64,000 nt of DNA. Origin: Gordonia gummivorans. GTDB lineage: Bacteria; Actinomycetota; Actinomycetes; Mycobacteriales; Mycobacteriaceae. This document shows positions 26,066 to 35,856 of the stretch, one piece after another; position 1 is the first letter of the stretch, and each line of letters begins with the position of its first letter. Under the pieces are notes generated by a model. The model was not told the origin of the DNA and ran no database searches. It was given only the letters and a program-made list of their open reading frames with translations. The position numbers and the translations under genes were made by a program. The DNA lies in contig NZ_JAKWBF010000023.1 of NCBI RefSeq assembly GCF_022513585.1, forward strand, positions 1 to 64,000. Direction: 5' to 3'.

Positions 26066-27387
26066 TTGAGGAATCCTTCGTACTTTCGTTGCATCAATTG
26101 ACTGTTGACTTGCTTCATCGTGTCCAGTCCCACACCGACCATGATCAGGACGGCCGTGCCCCCAAATGGCAGGTTCTGTACACCACCGCTGTTACCGATC
26201 TCGAGGAACAGGTTTGGCAGTACCGCGATGATACCCAGGTAGATCGAACCCGGCAGTGTGATGCGACTCAGTACATAGCCGAGGTAGTCGGCGGTCGGCT
26301 GCCCCGGGCGGATGCCAGGGATGAAGCCGCCGTACTTCTTCATGTCGTCGGCCCGCTCCTCCGGGTTGAACGTGACCGCCACATAGAAGTAGGTGAAGAA
26401 GATGATCATCGCGAAGTAGACGGCGATGTACACCCAGTCGCTCGGGTTGGCGAGGTGGTCGGTGACCCACGTCTGCCAGCCGGAGACCTTCTCGGGATCG
26501 CGGGTGAGTTCGACGATCAGCTGCGGCAGATACAACAGCGACGACGCGAAGATGACCGGGATGACGCCGGCCTGGTTGACCTTCAGTGGCAGATAGGTCG
26601 ACGACCCGCCGTACATCTTGCGCCCGACCATCCGCTTGGCATATTGCACCGGGATGCGTCTCTGGCCCTGCTCGACGAACACCACGCCGGCGACGATCAG
26701 CAGCGCCGCCACACAGACCAGTGCGAACACCAGTCCGCCGCGGCTGTTGAGGATGGTGCGGCCTTCGGCCGGGATACGAGCCGCGATACCGGCGAAGATC
26801 AGCAGCGACATGCCGTTGCCGATGCCGCGCTCGGTGATGAGCTCACCGAACCACATGACGAGGCAGGCGCCGGCGGTCATCACGAGCACGATGATCGACA
26901 GACCGAAGATGTTCTGGTTGGAGATGACCTCGCTGCTCGTCGAACAGGTGCTGGGCAGCAGCTGTCCGCGGTCGGCGAGGGCGACGATGCCGGTCGACTG
27001 CAGCAACGCGAGCGCGACCGTCAGGTAGCGCGTGTACTGCGTCATCTTGGCCTGGCCGGACTGGCCTTCCTTGCGCAACTGCTCGAAGCGCGGGATCACC
27101 ACGGTCAGCAGCTGCACGATGATGCTCGCCGTGATGTAGGGCATGATGCCGATCGCGAACACCGACAGCTGCAGCAATGCGCCGCCGGAGAACAGGTTAA
27201 TCAGCGAGTAGACGGAGCTGGAGTCACCGCGAGAGACCTCGTCCAGACACGTCCGCACGGCCTGGTAGTTCACACCCGGTGATGGGATCGTCGCGCCGAG
27301 CCGGTAAAGGACGACAATGCCGATGACGAAGAAGATCTTCTTCCTCAGATCGGGCGTCCGGAAGGCCGCGAAGAGGGGGGAAAGCAC
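26062..27387 (-). CDS. secY: Protein translocase subunit SecY
   Basis: 441 residues, ten membrane segments. Begins at a GTG with AGGAGGAG upstream. Motifs: [12 protein letters not shown], the plug region [51 protein letters not shown] and [17 protein letters not shown]. Forms the SecYEG channel. Starts a secY-adk-map unit after a terminator behind rplO. Confidence 0.97.
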   Translation of the reverse strand: MLSPLFAAFRTPDLRKKIFFVIGIVVLYRLGATIPSPGVNYQAVRTCLDEVSRGDSSSVYSLINLFSGGALLQLSVFAIGIMPYITASIIVQLLTVVIPRFEQLRKEGQSGQAKMTQYTRYLTVALALLQSTGIVALADRGQLLPSTCSTSSEVISNQNIFGLSIIVLVMTAGACLVMWFGELITERGIGNGMSLLIFAGIAARIPAEGRTILNSRGGLVFALVCVAALLIVAGVVFVEQGQRRIPVQYAKRMVGRKMYGGSSTYLPLKVNQAGVIPVIFASSLLYLPQLIVELTRDPEKVSGWQTWVTDHLANPSDWVYIAVYFAMIIFFTYFYVAVTFNPEERADDMKKYGGFIPGIRPGQPTADYLGYVLSRITLPGSIYLGIIAVLPNLFLEIGNSGGVQNLPFGGTAVLIMVGVGLDTMKQVNSQLMQRKYEGFLK

Positions 27388-27517
27388 TAACTCCTCCTAG
27401 GAACGACCACGCGAGGTGCCTTCCGGATCGAGTGACCCGGCCCCCGTGTGCTCGGCAATCGACAGTGATCTATGGGTGCGCCCAGACAACGGTTGAACTC
27501 TACCGTAGCGTCGAAAA

Positions 27518-27560
27518 CCGCCGGGTCGGGCACAGCGTGAGGGCTGTACCCGACCGGCGG
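27518..27560 (-). terminator. Intrinsic terminator after rplO
   Basis: Arms CCGCCGGGTCGGGCACAGC (27518-27536) and GCTGTACCCGACCGGCGG (27543-27560) form an ~18-bp stem with one bulged G and one mismatch, loop GTGAGG. On the minus strand it is followed by GGTTTTCG. It begins 10 bases after rplO and separates it from secY. Confidence 0.8.
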
Positions 27561-27570
27561 TCAGACGTTG

Positions 27571-28011
27571 TCAGAGCTCGGTGACGCTGCCACCGGCAGC
27601 GGCGATCTTCTCCTTGGCCGCAGCCGTGAACTTGTTGGCGGTGACGTCGACCTTGACGGTGAGGTCACCGTCGCCGAGCACCTTGACCAGCTGGTTCTTG
27701 CGCACCGCACCGGCCGCGACGAGCTCGTCGACGCCGATGGTGCCGCCCTGCGGGAACAGGCGCGCGATGTCGCCGACGTTGACGACCTGGTACTCGACCC
27801 GGTTGCGGTTGGTGAAGCCCTTGAGCTTCGGCAGCCGCATGTGGATCGGCATCTGGCCACCCTCGAAGGCGGCGGGCACGTTCTTGCGTGCCTTGGTGCC
27901 CTTGGTGCCGCGGCCCGCGGTCTTACCCTTGGAGCCCTCACCGCGACCCACGCGGGTCTTCTCGGTCTTCGCGCCCTCAGCGGGACGAAGGTGATGGAGC
28001 TTGATGGTCAT
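27571..28011 (-). CDS. rplO: 50S ribosomal protein L15
   Basis: 146 residues: [20 protein letters not shown] start, glycine-rich [20 protein letters not shown], and the [18 protein letters not shown] block. Ends the second half of the spc operon before the terminator. Confidence 0.97.
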   Translation of the reverse strand: MTIKLHHLRPAEGAKTEKTRVGRGEGSKGKTAGRGTKGTKARKNVPAAFEGGQMPIHMRLPKLKGFTNRNRVEYQVVNVGDIARLFPQGGTIGVDELVAAGAVRKNQLVKVLGDGDLTVKVDVTANKFTAAAKEKIAAAGGSVTEL

Positions 28012-28013
28012 TG

Positions 28014-28196
28014 TTACTTAACCTCTTCGACTGTCACGAGGTGCCGAACCACGTTGATGAGACCGCGGTTGATCGGGGTGTCCTCGCGGGTGACCGACTT
28101 GCGGATGCCCTTGAGGCCGAGCGTCCGCAGGCTGTCACGCTGGTTCTTCTTGGTACCGATGGTGCCCTTGACCTGGGTGATCTTGAGTTCTGCCAT
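28014..28196 (-). CDS. rpmD: 50S ribosomal protein L30
   Basis: 60 residues from the ATG at 28196: [20 protein letters not shown], then [19 protein letters not shown]. Normal L30 length. Two bases separate it from rplO and five from rpsE. Confidence 0.95.
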   Translation of the reverse strand: MAELKITQVKGTIGTKKNQRDSLRTLGLKGIRKSVTREDTPINRGLINVVRHLVTVEEVK

Positions 28197-28201
28197 GGTG
28201 A

Positions 28202-28849
28202 TCAGACTCCTTGTCCGGCACGGGCACGCAACATGCCCGCGGGAGCGACGTCTTCGATCGGGAGACCGCGGCGGGCCGCGACCTCTTCGGGACGCTGCAG
28301 CATCTTGAGGGCCGCAACGGTGGCGTGGACGACGTTGATCGCGTTGTCGCTGCCGAGGCTCTTGGCCAGGACGTCGTGGACGCCGGCGCACTCGAGCACC
28401 GCGCGAACCGCGCCACCGGCGATGACACCGGTACCGGGGCTGGCGGGGCGGAGCATCACGACACCGGCCGCGGCCTCACCCTGAACCGGGTGGGTCACGG
28501 TGCCGCCGATGAGCGGCACGCGGAAGAAGTTCTTGCGAGCCTCTTCGACGCCCTTCTGGATGGCCGCAGGAACTTCCTTGGCCTTGCCGTAGCCGACGCC
28601 GACCATGCCCTGACCGTCGCCGACCACCACGAGAGCGGTGAAGGAGAAGCGACGACCACCCTTGACCACCTTCGAGACGCGGTTGATGGTGACAACGCGC
28701 TCGAGCTGGTTGCGGTCCTGGTCGCGGTCGCGGCCACCACGGTCGTCGCGACGTCCGCGACCACCGCGACGGTCGTTGCCGCCTGCGTTCGGGTTGTTGT
28801 TGTCGTTACCGGCGGGTCCGTTTCCGCCGTCACGCTGACGTCCGGGCAT
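28202..28849 (-). CDS. rpsE: 30S ribosomal protein S5 with Asn/Gly/Arg-rich N-terminal extension
   Basis: 215 residues from ATG 28849. The first ~48 are a low-complexity N/G/R/D-rich extension ([20 protein letters not shown]), as found in other actinobacterial S5 proteins. The S5 core follows: [60 protein letters not shown]. Between rplR and rpmD. Confidence 0.95.
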   Translation of the reverse strand: MPGRQRDGGNGPAGNDNNNPNAGGNDRRGGRGRRDDRGGRDRDQDRNQLERVVTINRVSKVVKGGRRFSFTALVVVGDGQGMVGVGYGKAKEVPAAIQKGVEEARKNFFRVPLIGGTVTHPVQGEAAAGVVMLRPASPGTGVIAGGAVRAVLECAGVHDVLAKSLGSDNAINVVHATVAALKMLQRPEEVAARRGLPIEDVAPAGMLRARAGQGV

Positions 28850-28895
28850 CAGAGGTTCCCTCCGGTCATGTTGGTGTAGCTGTAGAAATTGGTCA

Positions 28896-29300
28896 TCAGA
28901 ACTGCAGGCCTCCCTCGCGGGCGGCGTCGGCGAGCGCGGCGATCCGGCCGTGGTAGTCCTTGCCACCACGGTCGAACACGACGGCGTCGACGCCGGCGGC
29001 CTTGGCACGGCTGGCGATCAACTCGCCGACCTTGGCGGCCTGGGCGGACTTGTCGCCACCCGCGGCACGCACGTCGGCCTCGATCGAGCTGGCCGCGGCC
29101 AGCGTCTTGCCGGCGAGGTCGTCGATGAGCTGGACGTGGATGTGACGGCTGCTGCGCTTCACGGCCAGGCGCGGACGCTCGGCGGTGCCGCTGACCTTCT
29201 TGCGCAGGCGGAAGTGACGGTTGACGGTCGCCGTACGACGACGAGTCGACACGTCCTTGCCGAGCGGCTTACGGACCTTTTTGGTTGCTGTATCACTCAT
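28896..29300 (-). CDS. rplR: 50S ribosomal protein L18
   Basis: 134 residues, binding 5S r[43 protein letters not shown] and the end [20 protein letters not shown]. Lies between rplF and rpsE. Confidence 0.97.
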   Translation of the reverse strand: MSDTATKKVRKPLGKDVSTRRRTATVNRHFRLRKKVSGTAERPRLAVKRSSRHIHVQLIDDLAGKTLAAASSIEADVRAAGGDKSAQAAKVGELIASRAKAAGVDAVVFDRGGKDYHGRIAALADAAREGGLQF

Positions 29301-29303
29301 GGC

Positions 29304-29840
29304 TTACTTACCCGTCTTTCCGACCTTGCGACGGATCTGCTCACCCTCGTAGCGAATGCCCTTGCCCTTGTAGGGGTCCGGACGACGCAGGCGGCGGATG
29401 TTCGCCGAGATCTGGCCGACTTGCTGCTTGTCGATACCCGAGACCGAGAACTTGGTCGGGGACTCCACGGCGAAGGTGATGCCTTCGGGAGCCTCGATCG
29501 GCACGGGATGGCTGTAACCGAGCGCGAACTCGAGGTCGCGACCCTTGGCCTGCACGCGGTAGCCCACGCCGAAGATCTCCATCTTCGTGGTGTAGCCCTG
29601 CGTGACGCCCACGACCAGGTTGTTGATCAGCGAGCGGGACAGGCCGTGCAGTGCGCGGCTGCGACGCTCGTCGTCGGGCCGGGTCACCACGATCGAGTTG
29701 TCCTCGGTGGCGACGGCGATGGGCTCGGACACGGTGAGCGCGAGCTCACCCTTGGGGCCCTTGACCTTCACGTTCTGGCCGTCGACGGTGACGTCGACGC
29801 CGGAAGGGATCTGAATGGGGTTCTTACCGATACGCGACAT
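29304..29840 (-). CDS. rplF: 50S ribosomal protein L6
   Basis: 178 residues: [20 protein letters not shown] start, two repeated L6 folds, and the signature [20 protein letters not shown] near the C-terminus. Four bases upstream of rplR. Confidence 0.97.
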   Translation of the reverse strand: MSRIGKNPIQIPSGVDVTVDGQNVKVKGPKGELALTVSEPIAVATEDNSIVVTRPDDERRSRALHGLSRSLINNLVVGVTQGYTTKMEIFGVGYRVQAKGRDLEFALGYSHPVPIEAPEGITFAVESPTKFSVSGIDKQQVGQISANIRRLRRPDPYKGKGIRYEGEQIRRKVGKTGK

Positions 29841-29857
29841 TGTCTTTTACCCCTCCC

Positions 29858-30256
29858 TCACCAGACGTAGGCGAGGACTTCGCCGCCCACGCCCTGGTTG
29901 GCTGCCTGACGATCGGTGAGCAGACCCGAGGACGTGGAGATGATCGCCACGCCGAGGCCGCCGAGCACCTTGGGCAGATTGGTGGACTTTGCATAGACCC
30001 GCAGGCCCGGCTTGGAGACGCGGCGCAGTCCGGCGATGGAGCGCTCACGGCTGGGGCCGTACTTGAGGGAAACGACGAGGTTCTTGCCGACCTCCGCGTC
30101 TTCGGTGCGGTAGTCGGTGATGTAGCCCTCGCGCTTGAGGATCTCGGCGATGTTCACCTTGATCTTCGACGACGGGAGTGTCACCTCGTCGTGGTACGCC
30201 GAGTTGGCGTTGCGCAGACGTGTCAAGAAGTCTGCGATCGGATCAGTCATGGTCAT
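29858..30256 (-). CDS. rpsH: 30S ribosomal protein S8
   Basis: 132 residues: [20 protein letters not shown] start, and the conserved [20 protein letters not shown] near the C-terminus. In most bacteria rpsN lies directly upstream; here rpsN is at 49.6 kb and a promoter-like site is found instead at 30463-30491. Confidence 0.97.
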   Translation of the reverse strand: MTMTDPIADFLTRLRNANSAYHDEVTLPSSKIKVNIAEILKREGYITDYRTEDAEVGKNLVVSLKYGPSRERSIAGLRRVSKPGLRVYAKSTNLPKVLGGLGVAIISTSSGLLTDRQAANQGVGGEVLAYVW

Positions 30257-30462
30257 GGTTGACCGTCAACCTTTCTCGTAGCGGTTCCCATACAGCGCCG
30301 ACGAGGGAGAAATCTCCCTGACCTGCGGTGGGCCTTCTACGAAGTGGATAGTTGTGCTTAGGTTCTCGCCGCCGATGCCCTTGGCTTTTCGCCGGCACCG
30401 GAGACTATTCAGTTGTGTACTTGAGCGGCCTGCGGCACCTGAGGTGCACAGGCAACCGGTCT

Positions 30463-30491
30463 AGTGTAGAGAATTCCCAGCACAGACCCAA
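30463..30491 (-). promoter_or_regulatory. Promoter-like site driving the rpsH-rplO unit
   Basis: On the minus strand, TTGGGT (30486-30491), a 17-base spacer and TACACT (30463-30468), ~205 bases before the rpsH ATG. The same -10 hexamer with a TTGGCC -35 stands before rplN (51225-51254), suggesting equivalent housekeeping promoters. Apart from this the 274-base gap shows nothing. Confidence 0.5.
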
Positions 30492-30530
30492 ATCGGCCGC
30501 ATCAGCCCAACCACGTCGCCGTCATCGCCG

Positions 30531-31184
30531 TCAGTCCGGCCCGACCAGCAACGCCGCTTTCCACATACATGCGAGGTAGGCGGCATACCGTTCATCGGAC
30601 CAGCCGCGCTCCGCCACGAGCCGCTGCCACAGCGTCGGGTCGCTGGTCGCCCACATCAGGTCGTGGCACTCGGATTCGCTGATTGCCAGCCGGCCGGTTG
30701 CGGCCGCCTCACGGGCCATGTGGCCGATTCCCACGTAGCGTTGCCGATCCATCTCCGCGAGCATGTCGGCCGCAGCGGGTTCGGAGGCTGCTGCTCCGCG
30801 GACCGCGAGGACGAGCGGCGCGATGCGGCGCGCGACCGCGGTGGCCATACGTGCCTGCATGTCGAGTCTGCGTGCGAGGTCGGTTTCGCGGCGTATCTCG
30901 GCGATCATCGGCCGCTCGTGGAACACCACGTCCTCGTCGTCGCCACCGATGGTGATGTCCCACACCCGCGCGAGCACGGTCGCCTTGTTCTTGAAGATCG
31001 CATACACGCTTTCTTTGGAAACCCCTGCCGCCGTGGCGATGTCGACGATCGTCGTCCGGGCATATCCGCGCGAGACGAACAGATCGTGGGCGGCGCCGAG
31101 GATCTGCATGCGAGTGACCCGGGCCTGTTCTGCGCGACGGGTCGAGCGATAGACACGACCGGTCTGGACATCCTCACCCATCAC
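30531..31184 (-). CDS. TetR-family transcriptional regulator
   Basis: 217 residues. The N-terminal helix-turn-helix domain is clear: RMQILGAAHDLFVSRGYART, TIVDIATAAGVSKESVYAIF, KNKATVLARVWD. The C-terminal ligand domain is not recognisable. Divergent from a methyltransferase gene with 51 bases between starts, and a palindrome lies in the gap, so it probably represses that gene and itself. Confidence 0.88.
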   Translation of the reverse strand: MMGEDVQTGRVYRSTRRAEQARVTRMQILGAAHDLFVSRGYARTTIVDIATAAGVSKESVYAIFKNKATVLARVWDITIGGDDEDVVFHERPMIAEIRRETDLARRLDMQARMATAVARRIAPLVLAVRGAAASEPAAADMLAEMDRQRYVGIGHMAREAAATGRLAISESECHDLMWATSDPTLWQRLVAERGWSDERYAAYLACMWKAALLVGPD

Positions 31185-31185
31185 G

Positions 31186-31204
31186 AATACACTCCAACTG
31201 TATT
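31186..31204. promoter_or_regulatory. Probable TetR operator palindrome
   Basis: AATACActccaacTGTATT, perfect 6-bp arms with a 7-base centre, in the 51-base divergent gap. A second, overlapping ATAC...GTAT pair follows at 31207-31223. This is the expected place and size for a TetR operator. Confidence 0.6.
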
Positions 31205-31235
31205 GAATACATCCGAAGCGTATCGAGGTGTTGAG

Positions 31236-32093
31236 ATGGACGCGAACATCACAGCGAATACAGCAGCGGCACTGTGGGACGTGGCCGCCGACGGGTGGGC
31301 GCGGTACGGTCCCACCATCGAGCGCATCGAGGCCGACCTGAGCGCCCTGATCTGCGCCGCCCTGCCGCCGCTGGCGGGCCTCGATGTACTCGAACTCGGT
31401 TCCGGCAGTGGAGAGTTCGCCCGTCTCCTAGCAGCGGACATCGGCCCCGACGGCCATCTGCTGGCCACCGATATCGCTCCGGCGATGACCAGGGTCCAGA
31501 CCGCCCGATTGGCGGACCTGACCAATACGTCGGTCCGCGGCGGTGTCGATGTCACCGACCTACCGCTCGCTGACGACAGTGCCGACGTGGTCGTGTTTCG
31601 CATGGGTTTGATGATGTCACCGCAGCCCGACCGCGCCCTGCAGAGCATCAGATGCGTGTTACGCCCCGGCGGTCGTTTCGTCACCACCGTCTGGGGTCCG
31701 CTCACCGAGAATCCGTGGCTCACCAGCGTCGGGATGGCCGCGATGACCCAGGGCCTCGTCGCGGGTGGGCCGCCGGTGGGCCCTGGTGAACCCTTCTCGC
31801 TGCCCGATCCCGACATCCTGCGGGACCTGTTCGCCGCCGCGGGGTTCTCCTCTGTGTCGGTCGAGACCCACCGCGGGGTGCGTCACTACCGGGATGACGC
31901 CGAGCACGTCGACATGGTCCTCGCCCTGGCTCCGCCCCTGGCAGCCGCGCGCCGAGGATTCTCCGCGGAGCAGGATTCGGCACTGCGCTCAACGATCGCC
32001 TCACTGACCGAGCAGTACCGGAACCCCGACGGTTCCCTGGACATCCCCATGTGCGCTCACGTGGCGAGCGGGCGCGCCCCGGAACGGGCCTGA
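31236..32093 (+). CDS. Class I SAM-dependent methyltransferase
   Basis: 285 residues. SAM-binding motif I is LDVLELGSGSGEFARLLA, with the acidic end LLATDIAPAMTRV, then DVTDLPLADDSADVVVFRMG and IRCVLRPGGRFVTTVWGP. UbiE/Methyltransf_11-like. Substrate unknown. The ATG at 31236 follows GAGGTGTTGAG. Paired with the divergent TetR gene. Confidence 0.85.
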   Translation: MDANITANTAAALWDVAADGWARYGPTIERIEADLSALICAALPPLAGLDVLELGSGSGEFARLLAADIGPDGHLLATDIAPAMTRVQTARLADLTNTSVRGGVDVTDLPLADDSADVVVFRMGLMMSPQPDRALQSIRCVLRPGGRFVTTVWGPLTENPWLTSVGMAAMTQGLVAGGPPVGPGEPFSLPDPDILRDLFAAAGFSSVSVETHRGVRHYRDDAEHVDMVLALAPPLAAARRGFSAEQDSALRSTIASLTEQYRNPDGSLDIPMCAHVASGRAPERA

Positions 32094-32732
32094 CGGGCGT
32101 ACCGTGACGTCGGGATGACGTCGAGGTTCTTGTCTGCCCCGAACCGTTGCACGCTGTCGAGCATGCGTGTCATCCGGCTCTCGAGTTCTGCCTGATCTCC
32201 CCCCATAGAAGGCATGTATGTCGGTGATCGCAGCCATCGGGAACAGCTCTTCGACGATGGCGTCGACGTGCGGGGCATCCGGTGTGAGTGGTGCTTCGAC
32301 GACGTTCTGGTAGTAGCCGAAGGTCGCCTGGGTGTCGATCGCGACCTGTGTGTGATCGTCGAGCCAGATGTGCAGCCACTCGTCGCGGGTCAGTTCGTCG
32401 GGCCGCCGGAGGAACGCGATGTTGCTCAGCGCGTCGATGCGCGAACCGTCGGCCGGCAACAACGGATCGAGCGGGGCACGTTCGGTGACCTCCCACGCGG
32501 CGACGCGGTCGGCCATCGGTGCGAGGTCGGCGATCGCAGCATCGAGGTCGTCGGTCCAGATACTCACCACCGCCTCGATCGGCGGGTCGAGTTCACTGAT
32601 CCGCATCGCGCCGTCGACCGCGTCGTCGGAGATGTTGACCTGAACTCGATGCGCGTTGCGGACACCGTCGGGCACCGCGGCTACCAGATCCACTCGCGGA
32701 CCCCAGATTGCCGCCATCATCTTGTGCGTCAC
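32057..32732 (-). pseudogene. EthD-domain protein with apparent frameshift at a C6 run
   Basis: The upstream frame (M/V start at 32777, 32732 or ATG 32720) carries a clear EthD-like dimeric alpha/beta-barrel: VSIWTDDLDAAIADL, FLRRPDELTRDEWLHIWLDD, HTQVAIDTQATFGYYQNVVE and AITDIHAFYGG. After that point it turns into Arg/His-rich text to 32001. Skipping at the C6 run 32200-32205 gives a natural ending instead (GGDQAELESRMTRMLDSVQR, then a stop at 32057). Either a recent indel or a sequence error. EthD-like proteins are often oxidase or degradation partners; role here unknown. Confidence 0.65.
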
Positions 32733-32847
32733 GGTCGCGACGCTAACCGGCGCCGACGGCCGGCACACCCGAATCACCGTTGACCGTGCAGTCAGTTGGA
32801 CGACGACCCCGTGCCGAGGAGCCCGGAAGGCACCTACGCTGCATGAC

Positions 32848-33609
32848 GTGAACTGGGAACTGTTCTCCTGCGGGCTACGCGGACACGAGACCTACGCGCC
32901 CGACGAGGCAGCGCTGAGCGCACGGCTCCACGTCGAGACCCCCGCCGGCGATTCATGGCGCTGCCTGCGATGCGGCGCGTTTGTCCCCGGCGATCCTCGT
33001 CGTAGCGGCCCCGCCGACCACGCGCCCGAGGTACCGCGCGGCCGACTGCTCCGTGACCTCATCATCATGCGACTGCTCGCCGCCGAGCGCGCCATCCGCG
33101 GACTGTTCCTCCTCGCCGCCGGCATCGTGGTCATCTCGCTACGACACAGCCAGGATTCCATCCGGTCGAAATTCGAGGCCGAGATGCCGCTGCTTCGTCC
33201 CATTGCCGACCAGATCGGTTGGAACATCGACGATTCCAAAGTCGTCGAATGGATCGAGCGATCGTTCACCCTGTCGTCGACGACGATCGTGTGGATCGGC
33301 ATCGCACTCATCGCCTATGCCGCAACTCAATTCATCGAGGCAGGCGGGCTGTGGTTCATGCGACGGTGGGGTGAGTACTTCGCCGTGGTCGTCACCAGCC
33401 TGTTCCTGCCGATCGAGATCTACGAACTCACCGAACGCGTGACCATCGTCCGCATCCTGCTGCTGGCAGTCAACATCGCCGCCGTCGTGTGGTTGATCTG
33501 GAGCAAACGCCTCTTCGGCGTGCGCGGCGGCGGAGACGCGTACCACGCTGAACACCACGCCGAGAGCCTGCTGACGGTCGAGCGGGCGGCGGTGGTCGAG
33601 GAAGGTTGA
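32848..33609 (+). CDS. DUF2127 membrane protein with N-terminal Cys-x2-Cys
   Basis: 253 residues from GTG 32848, preceded by a TACGCT -10-like site (leaderless). N-terminal zinc-knuckle-like features: SCGLRGHETYAP and WRCLRCGAFVPGDP. Then four hydrophobic segments (IRGLFLLAAGIVVISL, STTIVWIGIALIAYAATQFI, GEYFAVVVTSLFLPIEIYEL, ILLLAVNIAAVVWLIW), the DUF2127 arrangement. A His-rich end (AYHAEHHAESLL) may bind metal. Function unknown. Confidence 0.75.
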   Translation: MNWELFSCGLRGHETYAPDEAALSARLHVETPAGDSWRCLRCGAFVPGDPRRSGPADHAPEVPRGRLLRDLIIMRLLAAERAIRGLFLLAAGIVVISLRHSQDSIRSKFEAEMPLLRPIADQIGWNIDDSKVVEWIERSFTLSSTTIVWIGIALIAYAATQFIEAGGLWFMRRWGEYFAVVVTSLFLPIEIYELTERVTIVRILLLAVNIAAVVWLIWSKRLFGVRGGGDAYHAEHHAESLLTVERAAVVEEG

Positions 33610-33652
33610 CGATTCCCGTATCCGTCGGCGCGTCTGGTGGAAGGCTGGACGC

Positions 33653-33985
33653 ATGCAGACGACGCGACTACCCGACCTGGTCGATCAACTGATCGCGACC
33701 GCGCGCGAAGCGCACAGCGGGCGCGCCGCGCACACCCTGCACGGCAATTCGGCCCATCACCTCCGGCAGACGGTCATCGCCCTGACCGCCGGCAACTCCC
33801 TCTCCGACCATGAGAGCACCCACGAGGCGTCGCTTCAGGTCCTGCGTGGCCGCGTCACCCTCACCACCACCGCCGACCTCGACTGGATCGGAGTCGCCGG
33901 CGACCTCGTGATCGTCCCGAACTCGCGTCAAGGCCTTGTCGCACAGGATGATTCGGCTGTTCTGCTGACTGTGCTGACTGGCTGA
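33653..33985 (+). CDS. Small cupin-domain protein
   Basis: 110 residues. Cupin-like strands: LRQTVIALTAGNSLSDHEST followed by ASLQVLRGRVTLTTTADLDW and GDLVIVPNSRQGLVAQDDSA. The usual metal ligands are reduced to His in SDHEST and Glu in THEASLQV, so it may be a sensor or stress cupin rather than an enzyme. Independent of its neighbours by spacing. Confidence 0.7.
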   Translation: MQTTRLPDLVDQLIATAREAHSGRAAHTLHGNSAHHLRQTVIALTAGNSLSDHESTHEASLQVLRGRVTLTTTADLDWIGVAGDLVIVPNSRQGLVAQDDSAVLLTVLTG

Positions 33986-34162
33986 CCGGCCCGCCGCCAC
34001 GCTGGTACCTCGGGAGGCGCCAACGATATCGTGTCTGACCCGGCCGGTTCGGTCGAACTCGGTCCGGTCGGTCCGCCACGGATCGCGGGAAGCTTCGTTG
34101 GACTCTGAGCCGGTTGCTCCACCCGAGCCGATGTCCGAGTCTGCGGCTATATTCAGTCACCG

Positions 34163-35236
34163 ATGAACGTGGTCTCGTCGGCGCAGGTCGCCCCAGCTCT
34201 ACGCCCGGGACATGTCCTGCGCATCGCTGACATCGATGCAGACGGGCTCGATCTTCTCGTCGACGCTGTCTCCGAGGACCTACCGGTGATCCTCGACTAT
34301 CGAGGGCCCGACCACCGCAGCGCTCGTCAAGTGGTGTCGGAAGTACTCTGCGCACTCGAGGACATCCTTGTCGGCCTGTTCCCCGGTTGGCTGCCCGACA
34401 GCGACACCGCGACGCTGATGGATGTTGCCGACGCCGACGAACGCGCGCGTCACCTGTGCTCGACGACCGGCCTGCCGACCTCGATCATCGTCGAGTTGGC
34501 GCGGGCCGCCGCCGCGGGTCGTCGGCCGCCGCAACGCGCGGCACTCGAGGTGCGAGCCGATGGTCTGATGCGGCTGCTCCGGCACACCTACGGCCGACCC
34601 GACGTCGTTCTCGCCGTCCGCGCGGACTCTGATCTCACCGCCCTCGCACAGTCCGCGGCAGCCACCGCCTGCGAATGGCTGGCCGAGCACGGAGGTCTGA
34701 CCGTGTGGCTCACCGCGGACGCCCTGCCCACGGTCACCCGAATTCCGTTAATCCGGCTCGGTGGCGGCCACCTGCCGGTCGGCGACTCGGGTGCGATGAA
34801 GCCTGAGCCCGCCGCTCCCGTGCTCACGGTGTCCCGTCGCCCGGGCTCGCCCGCTCCGCACAGTATCGCCGAACAGTCGTTGGAACGTGCGCTCTCGCGA
34901 CAGCCGTGGGCTCACCAACGGCGATGGAACAGAAGTCCGGCGCTCGATGATCCGTTGGCGCCCACGGTGATCGTGGATCTCCTGTGGATGGCACAGCGCC
35001 TGGTGGTCGAGGTCGATGGGCCCGATCACCGCCGCCCGGACAAATACACCCGAGACCGCATCCGCGACAACATGCTCCAACGAAGCGGTCACCTTGTGCT
35101 GCGCTACACCAACGAGCAGGTCCTCGAATCCATCGATCAGGTCGTCGACGAGATACGTCTCGTCCTCGGCCAACGGACCGACCCTATGACCTCACCATCA
35201 ACCGAGGAGCATCCGACGTGGAACACCCGCAACTGA
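34163..35236 (+). CDS. Putative nuclease: unknown N-terminal domain plus DUF559/Vsr-like PD-(D/E)xK domain
   Basis: 357 residues. Residues ~1-200 match nothing I know (RPGHVLRIADIDADGLDLLV..., a Leu/Ala-rich alpha/beta domain). After a Pro-rich linker, residues ~265-335 follow the DUF559/very-short-patch-repair pattern: VIVDLLWMAQRLVVEVDGPD-H, DRIRDNMLQRSGHLVLRYTN and a closing ...IDQVVDEIR helix. The Asp in VDLLW and Glu in VEVDG are the expected metal ligands. First gene of a three-gene cassette: its 3' end overlaps the next start by 19 bases. A DNA-cleaving effector is inferred. Confidence 0.7.
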   Translation: MNVVSSAQVAPALRPGHVLRIADIDADGLDLLVDAVSEDLPVILDYRGPDHRSARQVVSEVLCALEDILVGLFPGWLPDSDTATLMDVADADERARHLCSTTGLPTSIIVELARAAAAGRRPPQRAALEVRADGLMRLLRHTYGRPDVVLAVRADSDLTALAQSAAATACEWLAEHGGLTVWLTADALPTVTRIPLIRLGGGHLPVGDSGAMKPEPAAPVLTVSRRPGSPAPHSIAEQSLERALSRQPWAHQRRWNRSPALDDPLAPTVIVDLLWMAQRLVVEVDGPDHRRPDKYTRDRIRDNMLQRSGHLVLRYTNEQVLESIDQVVDEIRLVLGQRTDPMTSPSTEEHPTWNTRN

Positions 35237-35856
35237 CGCCGACACTGAGCGCGATCCTTTTCGTGCTCATGGCCGAGTCGCGTGAGATCGCCAACCCGGA
35301 TCTCTCGAAGATCGGACCGTCGCTCGACAAACGCGGACGTGACACCCTGCTGCGCCACGGCCTGATCGAATCGAGGAAAGGTGCGCGCAACGCGTGGTAT
35401 CACGCCCTGACCGACCGCGGATGGTCCTGGTGCGCAACCGAACTCACGGCTAGCCCGCCCAACCGGTCACTGCCGCCGTATCGGGCGTTGTACTCGGTAC
35501 TCGCCGGCATCGGACGGTACCTCGCAGACGAGGATCTCCGACTGCATGAGCTGTTCGGTCGCCCCCGGCCAGATGAATCAGCCAAGTGCTCAACCGCCGA
35601 CCCATCTCAGCGTTTCGTTGCGGCCTACCATTCGCTGGCAACCCATCCCGGGGAGTTCGTCGAGATCGCCAAGCTTCGCACCGCCGCCGGAATCGAACCG
35701 GAGGCCTTCGACGACGCCGCGATCCAACTACAGCGTCGTGCGGGCGTGAGCCTCATCCCGCAAGAGGATCAGGCATTGCTGACCGACATCGACCGTGCCA
35801 CCGCGGTCCTGGTCGGCACCCAACGATGCCATCTGTTCGCCATCGAGGAGGTCTGA
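35218..35856 (+). CDS. Small cassette protein with winged-helix-like N-terminus
   Basis: 212 residues from GTG 35218, with GAGGAG at 35203-35208. Residues ~10-65 look like a winged helix (LTPTLSAILFVLMAESREIA, KRGRDTLLRHGLIESRKGAR, WYHALTDRGWSW), as in proteins that read DNA or partner domains. The rest is helical with no known motif. It overlaps the nuclease gene by 19 bases and the ATPase start by one (TGATG), so the three are made together. Probably an adaptor or specificity subunit (inference). Confidence 0.65.
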   Translation: MEHPQLTPTLSAILFVLMAESREIANPDLSKIGPSLDKRGRDTLLRHGLIESRKGARNAWYHALTDRGWSWCATELTASPPNRSLPPYRALYSVLAGIGRYLADEDLRLHELFGRPRPDESAKCSTADPSQRFVAAYHSLATHPGEFVEIAKLRTAAGIEPEAFDDAAIQLQRRAGVSLIPQEDQALLTDIDRATAVLVGTQRCHLFAIEEV

